Below the pieces are notes generated by a model. That model worked only from the letters and a program-made list of their open reading frames with translations. It made no database searches and was not told where the DNA came from. 64,000 bases of DNA from Microbacterium sp. RU33B (GTDB lineage: Bacteria > Actinomycetota > Actinomycetes > Actinomycetales > Microbacteriaceae), in assembly GCF_900155915.1 (NCBI RefSeq), contig NZ_FTPO01000001.1:310001-374000 (forward strand), read 5' to 3'. Below, piece by piece: positions 33,410 through 40,837 of the stretch; position 1 is the stretch's first letter, and each line of letters opens with the position of its first letter. The translations under genes and the position numbers were made by a program.

Positions 33410-34855
33410 ATGAGCGGAAAGACAGCGCGCCGTCGGCGCACGGTTCGCAGAGGTCTAGCCATCTCCCTCGCCGCCGGGCTGGGGTTCGCGGTGGCCATCG
33501 GGGGCGCGGGTGTCGCGCAGGCGAGCACCGGCGGGGCCGGTGGCGGCATCGGAGGCGGGGGTGGCGGCGCGGCGAACGAAGAGCGCCGGGTCTACCTCGA
33601 CGTCTACGACCAGGTCGCGACGACCTATGATCCGGCCACCGGTCTGCCGGCCGCCGGCCAGGGATGGGGACAGGACTCCATAGCGGCCTTCCTCCGCAAT
33701 GCTGAGGCCCGGATCGGGACTGACTTCAACGGGAACCCAATGTCGAACGGTCTCTCCCTCAGTGGCTTCATCGAGCAGCAGTGCAACGCCGCGATCGACG
33801 AAGCCATGCAGCGGAACCCCGATGCCGCCGCGGCGCGGATCGTGGCCTTGCAGTTCACCTACCAGATCTGGACCTCGATCTGGGAGAACCTCACCATTCG
33901 CACGATCACCCCCGCCGATGTGGAGCCGGCGCTGTGGAACGACACGCTGCTCAGCCCTGGAAGCTATCCGGGAGCGTTCAAGCAGGGGACGTGGTCAGGC
34001 GAAGCAGGTGACCTCACCGCGGATGCGAACGGAGACGGGGTCTACACGAATGCTGAGTACGTCGACCCGAACGAGTCCGACCCCGCGGCGCAGCCCACGT
34101 CGCAGATTCTCCAAGAGCTCGGGAGTGCACTTGCGGAAGCCGAAGCAGGGATCAACGGGGCCAACTCCGGGGTGATGGTCGCGTGTGTCGCCATGAACAA
34201 CCTCGAGCCCCAGGGCTTGCTCCCGACGCCGGCGATCGATGTGTCGAAGAATGCGGAGGATGTGGGTGGGGTCAGCGAGATCGTGGCTCTCGAGGCGGCG
34301 GGGGCGCAGGGTGTGACGGTCTCATTCACGAACACCGGCGACGAAGCCCTGTCCGATGTGACCTTCACCGATGAGACGACTGCGGGGAACGTGGTCGGGT
34401 GGACGCGGGTGGCGTTGCCGGACGGTTCGACGATCGTGGTGGGAGCGGGCGGTGTCGCGGCCGCGCTGGCCGGTGTCGTGCTGGCTCCGGGGGAGACCGT
34501 CATCGTCAGCGGCAGTGTGGACGTCGCGGTCGGCGAAGATCACGCGGATGCCGTCACGGTGACCGGCACGGGTCAGATCTCGGGTGCGGTCGTGAACGAC
34601 ACCGACGGCACGGGATACGACGCACCGGCACCGACCCCTGCGCCCTCACCGGCTTCCCCGTCCGCTTCCGCCCCGATACCGGCGAAGGCCCCCGCGATCG
34701 GCGGGCTAGCCGCCACCGGTGGTCAGATGCTCCCCGGTGTGGCGTGGTCGGCATTCGGATTGCTCGCTGCCGGAGCGGCGATGACCATCCTGCGTTCTCG
34801 CCGCAGCCGTCTGCAGGGTCGGTCCGAACGCGACGGCGAGGGCGCGCAGAGGTAG
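33410..34855 (+). CDS. LAXTG-anchored surface protein with Ca-binding-like loop
   Basis: A 481-residue secreted, wall-anchored protein. It has an RRRR-containing signal peptide (about 1-39), a Gly-rich stretch, an unrecognised helical region to ~200, and the loop DANGDGVYTNAE (205-216), which fits the EF-hand/dockerin DxNxDGxxxxxE pattern. A DUF11-like beta domain (VSFTNTGDEALSDVTFTDET) follows, then a Pro/Ser linker, the sorting signal LAATGG near 433, a hydrophobic helix and a basic tail. LAXTG fits class E sortases. AAGGAG precedes the ATG at 33410. Confidence 0.82.
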   Translation: MSGKTARRRRTVRRGLAISLAAGLGFAVAIGGAGVAQASTGGAGGGIGGGGGGAANEERRVYLDVYDQVATTYDPATGLPAAGQGWGQDSIAAFLRNAEARIGTDFNGNPMSNGLSLSGFIEQQCNAAIDEAMQRNPDAAAARIVALQFTYQIWTSIWENLTIRTITPADVEPALWNDTLLSPGSYPGAFKQGTWSGEAGDLTADANGDGVYTNAEYVDPNESDPAAQPTSQILQELGSALAEAEAGINGANSGVMVACVAMNNLEPQGLLPTPAIDVSKNAEDVGGVSEIVALEAAGAQGVTVSFTNTGDEALSDVTFTDETTAGNVVGWTRVALPDGSTIVVGAGGVAAALAGVVLAPGETVIVSGSVDVAVGEDHADAVTVTGTGQISGAVVNDTDGTGYDAPAPTPAPSPASPSASAPIPAKAPAIGGLAATGGQMLPGVAWSAFGLLAAGAAMTILRSRRSRLQGRSERDGEGAQR

Positions 34856-34895
34856 CTTCTGCGCGCGGCGGCGCGTCTCGGTGGAACACGTGAGT

Positions 34896-34934
34896 GAGCG
34901 AGCGGGCTTCGGGGGATCAGAAGCCCGCTCGCTC
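34896..34934. terminator. Bidirectional terminator hairpin
   Basis: GAGCGAGCGGGCTTC (34896-34910) pairs perfectly over 15 bp with 34920-34934 around a 9-base loop, between convergent surface-protein and signal-peptidase genes. Confidence 0.88.
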
Positions 34935-35041
34935 TCGTCGGGGCGGAAGCCTGATCCTCGACGACGCAGCCGCAGGCGCAGTGGCCTCCGGTGGGTCTGA
35001 CGGGGCTGCCGTGCCCGGGCACGGCGGCTCGGGGGGATCGG

Positions 35042-36742
35042 TCAGTTGCCCGCTCGGAAGTGATTGAGGACGTCAGTGGGGGTGAGGGCGATCCGGTAGA
35101 TCGCGGCGTACTGGATCTGACCCGTGAAGTAGTACGGCTGGGTCCACGCACCTCCCGAGGCCGACGCCCAGCCGAGAAGCTTGCCGCATCCGACCTTCCA
35201 GTAGCCGGTGGTGTTCACCTCCCCGGTGGTCACCGCCGGATTGGTCGCCCGCACGACGCCGTCGACATAGAGCGCCATGCCCGCCGTGGAGAGCGACGCG
35301 ACGACGTGGTGCCACTGTCCGTCTGCGTAGCTGGTGCCCGCGGGGGAGCTGATGATCCTCGCCACGCCTCCCGGATAGACGCCGAACACCAGCCGCCCGG
35401 CGGGATCCATGTAGATGTGACGGTCGTTCGCGCCATCGTTGGCAGTGTTGGCCAGATCTCCGAACCCGATGATCTTCCCGTTGCCCGCTGTCGAGGTGCG
35501 GAACCACGCTTCGAGCGTGAACGTGTTGGGGCTTGCGACAGCGCCGGGGACGAACAGGCACTGCGACGTGCCGTTGAACGTGGACGATGCCGCAGGCAGG
35601 TCGCGATCGCAGCCGAAGGAGGCGGACGAGACGGGGCTGTTCGCCCATGTTCCGGTGCGACTGTTGCCGGACAAGTCCGGTTCGCTCGACGACCCGCTCG
35701 TCCCCATCGCGTACGCCGCGTAGGTGTTCGCGGTGGCGTGAGCCGTCTCAGCGGCGCGACAGGTGAAGTAGGTTGCCGTGCCGGCGGTGTCGGAGGTGTT
35801 CCGGATGCTGGCGGCGAACGACGCACCCGAACCCATCACGGCGATCAGGATCACCCCGAGGACGGTCGCACCCGCGATGCCGCCCAGCATGACCCCGCGC
35901 ACGCCGGGAGACTGTCGTCGGTCGGGTGATCCCTGCGTGTCGACCACGTCGTCGGCGGCGGGGATGTCGCGGGGGCGCCCGAGCAGGGCGATGACCAGCG
36001 GCACCAGGCACAGCGCGACGATCGCCACCTGTCCGGTGAGGGGGAGGTCAGGGGATGGCGTCAGGAGGTGGATGCCGGCAGCGTTCGACTGTGTGACGTG
36101 GACCGTCGCATGCTCACCGCTGGCCAGGTGCGCACCCTTTGCGTCGACGGGGAAGACTCCGGTGTTGACGACGTGCATCAGGACCCCGCCGCCCGTGTCG
36201 GCGGGGCGCCAGCCCACCAGCTCCACGTTGAACCAGGGGCGCAGCCACAGCCCGACGCCGGTGACCACGAGCGCCGCTCCGACGAGGCGGACACTCCACC
36301 GCCACTGCGCGCGGGTGATCCGAGCGCGGGCGATCAACTCCACGGCGATGGCGCCCATCACGAGCCAGGGGAGGCTGATCGCGATCCACCCCAGACCTCG
36401 AGCCGACCAGACGACGGATCCGATGATGTTCTCGGGGCGGAGGTTCCACCCGTCCACGGCGCCGTTGAGATCGCCGCGCGTCGTGAATCCTCCCGCCGCC
36501 GATTCGACGATGCGGTGCGTGAACGTTCTCCCGTCCACGAGGAAGGTGACGATCTGTCCGATCGAGTAGTGATCCTGAACCTGAACGACGATGAGAGAGC
36601 CGACGGGGAGGGCGGTGGCCATGCTGGGAGTCATGATCACGAACGGGCGATACCCGCTCGTGAAGAACACGACGACGACCACGACCGTCAGTGCGAGGGC
36701 CGCTGCAACGGCCGCCCAACGCCATCTGGTCTTGGTCGTCAT
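35042..36742 (-). CDS. SipW-type signal peptidase fused to a TasA-like leader and LamG domain
   Basis: A roughly 566-residue fusion. Residues 1-150 are an S26B (SipW/ER-type) signal peptidase: an N-terminal helix, then Ser39 in MTPSM, His75 in RTFTHRIVE and Asp90/Asp96 in RGDLNGAVD. Extracellular sequence and helices follow (LPLTG near 232 before a hydrophobic helix). Residues ~283-325 look like a second export leader, with SFAASIRNTSDTAGTAT matching the start of the adjacent TasA-like protein. From ~330 to the end is a LamG jelly-roll (FTLEAWFRTS, DGQWHHVVASLS, LYVDGV). It may process both itself and its neighbour. It lies 16 bases after the TasA-like gene. Confidence 0.87.
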   Translation of the reverse strand: MTTKTRWRWAAVAAALALTVVVVVVFFTSGYRPFVIMTPSMATALPVGSLIVVQVQDHYSIGQIVTFLVDGRTFTHRIVESAAGGFTTRGDLNGAVDGWNLRPENIIGSVVWSARGLGWIAISLPWLVMGAIAVELIARARITRAQWRWSVRLVGAALVVTGVGLWLRPWFNVELVGWRPADTGGGVLMHVVNTGVFPVDAKGAHLASGEHATVHVTQSNAAGIHLLTPSPDLPLTGQVAIVALCLVPLVIALLGRPRDIPAADDVVDTQGSPDRRQSPGVRGVMLGGIAGATVLGVILIAVMGSGASFAASIRNTSDTAGTATYFTCRAAETAHATANTYAAYAMGTSGSSSEPDLSGNSRTGTWANSPVSSASFGCDRDLPAASSTFNGTSQCLFVPGAVASPNTFTLEAWFRTSTAGNGKIIGFGDLANTANDGANDRHIYMDPAGRLVFGVYPGGVARIISSPAGTSYADGQWHHVVASLSTAGMALYVDGVVRATNPAVTTGEVNTTGYWKVGCGKLLGWASASGGAWTQPYYFTGQIQYAAIYRIALTPTDVLNHFRAGN

Positions 36743-36758
36743 CGCTGTCTCGCGTGGA

Positions 36759-37412
36759 CTACGACCCGAAGGTCCATGTCAGCGGCTGCGAAACCTGGAG
36801 ACCCGCGTAGGTGTTCCCGAGCGCTGCCGGGAGAGTGACGGCGAAGGTGAACGGCACCGATGCGCCCGCGGGGACGGAGCTGGCCGCCGTCGCCGTCAGG
36901 ACGTTCACCGCAGCAGAGAAGCCCGCGAGCGAGCCGTTGTAGATCGTGGTGGCGCCGGACGTGACCACGACCGTGATCCGTGAGCAGAGGTCTGTCGCGG
37001 TGCCGTTGACGAGACCGTTCGCGGACTGGGCGCACGCTCCGGGGGTGAGTGAGAAGGTCGACGCCGGCACCGTGCCGGTGTTCTTGATCGTGATCGACGT
37101 GTTCACGGTCTGACCGGGGACCATCGCCAGATTGCCGCCGTACTTGTTGATCGTCGTGCACGTCGCGGCATTCGTGGACACCGAGCCGCCGTCGGTGCTG
37201 TTGCACAGGACGGTTCCTGCGGCATTGGCCTCCTGCATCGTCAGGGTGCCCATGCCGGCCGTGTCGACGGTGTTCGCGATGGATGCGGTGAACGCCGCAA
37301 GCGACGGACTGATGCCCAGCGCGAGGACGAGCGACGCCAACGCGCCGGCGATGGCGACGGGAAGCCCGACGCGCGTGCGGCGGGGTGACGTCGAGGTTCG
37401 GGATTCGGACAT
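36759..37412 (-). CDS. TasA/camelysin-like secreted protein (SipW substrate)
   Basis: A 217-residue secreted protein. After a basic start and hydrophobic segment, the sequence SPSLAAFTASIANTVDTAGMGTL is the typical processing region of SipW-type substrates such as TasA. The mature part is beta-rich with a conserved KNTGTVPASTFSL strand and four cysteines, and no wall anchor. TasA-type proteins polymerise into matrix fibres in Bacillus, so a fibre or matrix role is likely but inferred. AAGGAG lies six bases before the ATG at 37412; an upstream in-frame ATG lacks this. It is first in a two-gene operon with the peptidase. Confidence 0.82.
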   Translation of the reverse strand: MSESRTSTSPRRTRVGLPVAIAGALASLVLALGISPSLAAFTASIANTVDTAGMGTLTMQEANAAGTVLCNSTDGGSVSTNAATCTTINKYGGNLAMVPGQTVNTSITIKNTGTVPASTFSLTPGACAQSANGLVNGTATDLCSRITVVVTSGATTIYNGSLAGFSAAVNVLTATAASSVPAGASVPFTFAVTLPAALGNTYAGLQVSQPLTWTFGS

Positions 37413-37550
37413 GTCTGCTCCTTGAGATTCATCCCCGTCAGTGTGCGGAGTTCCCGCCCGGGTACTCGATCTCCAGAGCATCGGCCCCATCCGATCGGCA
37501 TCTGAGCGTATGGGCGTGGTTGCGCAGGGCTCGCGCCTACGGCGTCAAAC

Positions 37551-37566
37551 TCCCCAGATGTGGGGA
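37551..37566. promoter_or_regulatory. CCCCA-N4-YGGGG palindrome, site b
   Basis: TCCCCA-GATG-TGGGGA, perfect 6-bp arms, centred about 146 bases before the TasA-like start. Confidence 0.65.
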
Positions 37567-37625
37567 TCGCCGTCCGGCCGCGCCCACTCGGCGACGTGGG
37601 GACCGTCCAGCGCTGGATCGGCCAT

Positions 37626-37641
37626 ACCCCACTTCCGGGGA
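37626..37641. promoter_or_regulatory. CCCCA-N4-YGGGG palindrome, site d
   Basis: ACCCCA-CTTC-CGGGGA; one mismatch in the inner pair. The centre is 75 bases from site b, close to seven helical turns. Confidence 0.55.
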
Positions 37642-37743
37642 TATTGTGCATCTCGGATTGCGTGAGGTCCGGGGGCGGACGACTCTGGACGCGTCGGCGC
37701 CCCAACGCCGCCCTCGACTGCACGGAATCTCCTGCAGCGCCTC

Positions 37744-37778
37744 AGCGTGGAGGCGCGCCCCCAGCGCGCCTCCACGCT
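37744..37778 (+). terminator. Strong hairpin in the leader region of the response-regulator gene
   Basis: AGCGTGGAGGCGCG (37744-37757) pairs perfectly with 37765-37778 around CCCCCAG. No gene upstream reads into it on the plus strand, so it may be an attenuator, an insulator or an operator rather than a plain terminator. Confidence 0.55.
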
Positions 37779-37861
37779 CTTCCCCGGGTACTCGCCCCCG
37801 TACGAACACGGATAGGAGTAGTCTCCGTCTGTAACAGCCCTGCACGGGCGGAAAAGGTTAC

Positions 37862-38488
37862 ATGATGCCGATTCGGATCGGAATTATCGACGACCATCCG
37901 GCCCTCCTGCTGGGCACCGCCGCCCTGCTCAATCGTCAAGACGACTTGAAGGTGGTGGCGACGGGTCGGACCGTCGACGAATTCCTTCGCCAGCAGGCAG
38001 CGGTGGACATCGTGATCCTCGATCTGTTCCTCGCCGACGGCTCCACGCCGCGCCAGAACATCCTGGACCTCAGGCCTGTCGACGCCCTCATCCTGGCCTA
38101 CACGTCGGGCGAGCATCCGCAGCTCGTACGTCAGGCAGGTCAGGCGGGAGCGACCGCGATGGTCAGGAAGTCCGACTCGGCCTCCACCCTCATCGAAGCG
38201 GTTCGATCCATCTCGCGCGGAGAGGAGGCGGCCTCCGCCGACTGGGCAGCCGCCCTCGACTCCGATCCCGACCTGGAGGACGCCCGCCTGAGCGAACGGG
38301 AGCGGCAGGTGCTCGCTCTCTATGCGTCGGGCGAGACGGCTGAGAGCGTGGCGAAGATGCTCTTCATCTCCCGAGAGACCGTCAACGATCACATCCGACG
38401 CATCCGCTCCAAGTACGCCACCGTGGAGAGGCCGGCATCCACGAAAGTCGATCTGTACCGGCGGGCGATCGAAGACGGCCTGGTGTAG
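37862..38488 (+). CDS. LuxR/NarL-family response regulator
   Basis: A 208-residue response regulator. The receiver has acidic Asp10/Asp11, the phosphoacceptor Asp54 in VILDLFLADG and Lys103. The C-terminal LuxR helix-turn-helix is LSERERQVLALYASGETAESVAKMLFISRETVNDHIRRI (about 143-181). The start is ATG at 37862 or 37865, after AAAAGG. It is seven bases from the kinase gene, its obvious partner. It is the best candidate to bind the CCCCA-N4-YGGGG sites, since NarL-type regulators bind inverted repeats as dimers. The signal is unknown. Confidence 0.92.
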   Translation: MMPIRIGIIDDHPALLLGTAALLNRQDDLKVVATGRTVDEFLRQQAAVDIVILDLFLADGSTPRQNILDLRPVDALILAYTSGEHPQLVRQAGQAGATAMVRKSDSASTLIEAVRSISRGEEAASADWAAALDSDPDLEDARLSERERQVLALYASGETAESVAKMLFISRETVNDHIRRIRSKYATVERPASTKVDLYRRAIEDGLV

Positions 38489-38495
38489 CGGACCG

Positions 38496-39650
38496 ATGGA
38501 CCGCGTCCGAGAGGAATCGTTCCGGATCCAGGATGATGAGCGTCTGATCGGATGGCTTCTGGCGATCGGGGGAACTGCGGGAATCCTGATCTGGGGACCG
38601 GCGATGTGGCAGATCTGGATCCAGCGGGACTCGTGGTGGATCATGCTCGCTCTCGCCACCGCCGTCGGTGTCGTCGTGCTCTCCGCCGCAGGGATGGTCC
38701 TCCCGGACCGCCTTCTGATCCTCGGCTGGTCGCTCACCGTCGTGCTGGGCGCCGCAGCGACGTTCCTCGCGAGGTTCGCGCATGACGAGGATTCGTGGGC
38801 CGGCGTGTCCGGCGTGTCGGGGCTGGTGCTGCCGATCGTCGCCCTGCCTGCCCTCCTGCTTCCGTCCGCCTGGGCCGCAGTGACGGCGGGCCTGATCTAC
38901 GTCGCGCCCGCACTGGCCGGGCTCGTCCCCCCTGTGATCCTCCCCGCGCACACTTTCGTGCAGGCTCTGGAGGATGGAGTGGTGATCTTCGTCGTCACGC
39001 TCATCATCGGAGTGCGGTCGCGGTCCCGCGCGGTGAGCGCATTGGAGCGCAAGGCCCGATCGGCGCAGCGAGAGGAGGCCGTGCGTGCGGAACGCAGTCG
39101 ACAGCAGCGCGCCCTCCAGCGAGTCATCCACGATGACGTCCTGTCGACCCTCATCGCCGCCCTGCACGCCGATGCGCTCGTGGGTGATCGGATTCGGGAG
39201 AGCGCGCAGCAGGCCCTTGCGGCGATCGAGGCCGGCAGCAGGCCGCACACGGCTCCGGTGCCGTGGACGGCGAGCGCATGGTCGGCGGAGCTCTGCGCCC
39301 AGGCGCGACGTGAGCATCCCGGCATCCACTTCTCGGTTGCCCTCGATCTGTCCTCCGTGCCCCGAGACGTCGGAGACTCCTTCGTAGGGGCGACGAAGGA
39401 GGCCGCACGAAACGTCCGCAGACATGCGGGAGAAGATGCTCCTGCGCGATTGTCCGTGACCGCCGACCGGACCGGGATCAGCGTCGTCGTCGACGACGGG
39501 GGTCGAGGATTCTCTCCCGCCGCTGTGCCGCTCGACCGGATGGGAGTCAACGGCAGTATCGTCAACCGCCTCCGCGCCGTCGGAGGCGATGCCGTCGTTC
39601 GCTCTGTCGAAGGCCGCGGGACGCGGGTCGAGATGACGTGGATTCCGTGA
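38496..39650 (+). CDS. NarL/DesK-type sensor histidine kinase
   Basis: A 384-residue membrane sensor kinase. About five to six hydrophobic helices span residues 17-175; a coiled linker leads to the dimerisation helix with the phosphoacceptor His212 in RVIHDDVLSTL. The ATPase domain has the N-box EAARNVRRHAG (Asn306) and the G-box DDGGRGF (333-339). There is no large extracellular sensor, so it probably senses the membrane. The ATG at 38496 follows the regulator by seven bases, and its stop overlaps the next gene (GTGA). Confidence 0.92.
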   Translation: MDRVREESFRIQDDERLIGWLLAIGGTAGILIWGPAMWQIWIQRDSWWIMLALATAVGVVVLSAAGMVLPDRLLILGWSLTVVLGAAATFLARFAHDEDSWAGVSGVSGLVLPIVALPALLLPSAWAAVTAGLIYVAPALAGLVPPVILPAHTFVQALEDGVVIFVVTLIIGVRSRSRAVSALERKARSAQREEAVRAERSRQQRALQRVIHDDVLSTLIAALHADALVGDRIRESAQQALAAIEAGSRPHTAPVPWTASAWSAELCAQARREHPGIHFSVALDLSSVPRDVGDSFVGATKEAARNVRRHAGEDAPARLSVTADRTGISVVVDDGGRGFSPAAVPLDRMGVNGSIVNRLRAVGGDAVVRSVEGRGTRVEMTWIP

Positions 39651-40621
39651 CCTCCTCGACCGCGACCGATCACTACTTCGACAGCACTGCCATCCGCGTT
39701 TCGCTGTTCGTCGTGTGGGCGACGACGGCGATTCCGCTGCTCCCGGCGTCGGACAAGAGCGCACTCCCCGCGTCGCTGTCGGTTCTGGCGCTGATCACGG
39801 CGATCTCGGCGAGCTTTCACCCGCGGGGCGCGCACACGAGGTTGACGGGCATCCTGGCGTCGGCGAATCTGACGCTGTGCGGCGTCATCGCGGTGCTCTT
39901 CGCGGACCCCCAGTCCGCGGTCCATGTCGCGCTGTTCAGCCTGTTCGCCCTCGCCGTCCAAGTCGGGAGCGGGCAGGTGGGTCCCGGAGTCATCGGCTCA
40001 GCCGTCACCCTGGCAGTGGCATGGGTCTCGTGGTCCGGATCCCCCGAGACCGCTGCCCACGCGAGCGCATTGACGATCTCCAGCGGCGTTCCTATCGTCC
40101 TCTCGCTCCTGTGGCTGCGGTCGATCGCCCTAACGCAGCGGCGCCGAGATCGTGCGGAACGGGACTTGCTCGCCGCGGAAGAAGCCGGGGCCCTGCAGGC
40201 GAAGGTCAGGGCGGAACTCGCTGCAGAGCTCGACTTCGTCGCGATGACCGCGCTGCCGGCCCTCGAGCCCCTCGCCGCAGGAGCCGAGATGACTCCCGAG
40301 CTCTACGTTCGCGTGCTGCAGGCGGAAGCCACGCTCCGCGACCGCATCCGCGCACCTCAGCTGTCCCACCCTCTCCTGGACGCCACGATCCATGAGGCGC
40401 GAAGCAGGGGCGTGTCCGTCCTGCGTCTTGGCGAGCCCGGCGACGAACCAGGCCTGGACGAGGCGACCGCACGGAGCATCTCCGATCTCCTCCGACCGCT
40501 CCGATCCGGCAGCGCGATCATTCGTGCCCTTCCGCCCGGTCGTGAGCAGGCGGTGTCGTTGGTGATCAACACGGAGGACGGGGTCGTGCGGAGATCGTTC
40601 GCGCGGGAGGCATCCGCCTGA
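39647..40621 (+). CDS. Membrane protein, degenerate kinase-like third component
   Basis: A 324-residue protein encoded by GTG overlapping the kinase stop. Roughly five to six helices (residues 15-160) are arranged like those of the kinase, then a basic RRRDRAERDLLAAEEAGALQAKVRAELAAEL coiled segment in the position of the dimerisation helix. No phosphoacceptor HD motif, N-box or G-box follows, so it cannot be an active kinase. It may dimerise with or modulate the kinase. GTG at 39638 is an alternative start. Confidence 0.78.
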   Translation: MTSSTATDHYFDSTAIRVSLFVVWATTAIPLLPASDKSALPASLSVLALITAISASFHPRGAHTRLTGILASANLTLCGVIAVLFADPQSAVHVALFSLFALAVQVGSGQVGPGVIGSAVTLAVAWVSWSGSPETAAHASALTISSGVPIVLSLLWLRSIALTQRRRDRAERDLLAAEEAGALQAKVRAELAAELDFVAMTALPALEPLAAGAEMTPELYVRVLQAEATLRDRIRAPQLSHPLLDATIHEARSRGVSVLRLGEPGDEPGLDEATARSISDLLRPLRSGSAIIRALPPGREQAVSLVINTEDGVVRRSFAREASA

Positions 40622-40696
40622 GAGTGCGCATCCGTCGCCCTCTGTGCGAGGCCTCGCACGGCTCTGGCGTGATCCGCATGTGCGGTGTGCGCCACC

Positions 40697-40712
40697 CCCC
40701 CACGATCGGGGG
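40697..40712. promoter_or_regulatory. CCCCA-N4-YGGGG palindrome, site e
   Basis: CCCCCA-CGAT-CGGGGG; one mismatch in the inner pair, as in site d. It is centred about 133 bases before the RCC1 surface-protein start and 76 bases after the two-component operon. Confidence 0.62.
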
Positions 40713-40837
40713 ATTTCGCTCCCTCGAGCGAGTCCATCGACCCGGCGTGCTTGAGAGTTGAAGCGCTCGAGGTGCGGTGCGCGCGGATCTGTCCGCGCGC
40801 TCGGTCTCGGAGCATCGATCGAGATCATGGGGAATCA

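Larger units (their letters stand above)
37413..37861. other. Divergent regulatory region between the TasA-like gene and the two-component operon
   Basis: 449 bases with no supported gene. It contains two CCCCA-N4-YGGGG sites (37551, 37626), an isolated TGGGGA half-site at 37597-37602, and a 14-bp perfect hairpin at 37744-37778. Confidence 0.7.

Noticed and set aside
37581..37602. Third CCCCA-N4-YGGGG site in the divergent region
   Set aside because: A TGGGGA half-site is present, but the opposite arm (CCCA) is 10 rather than 4 bases away; listed only as a half-site.
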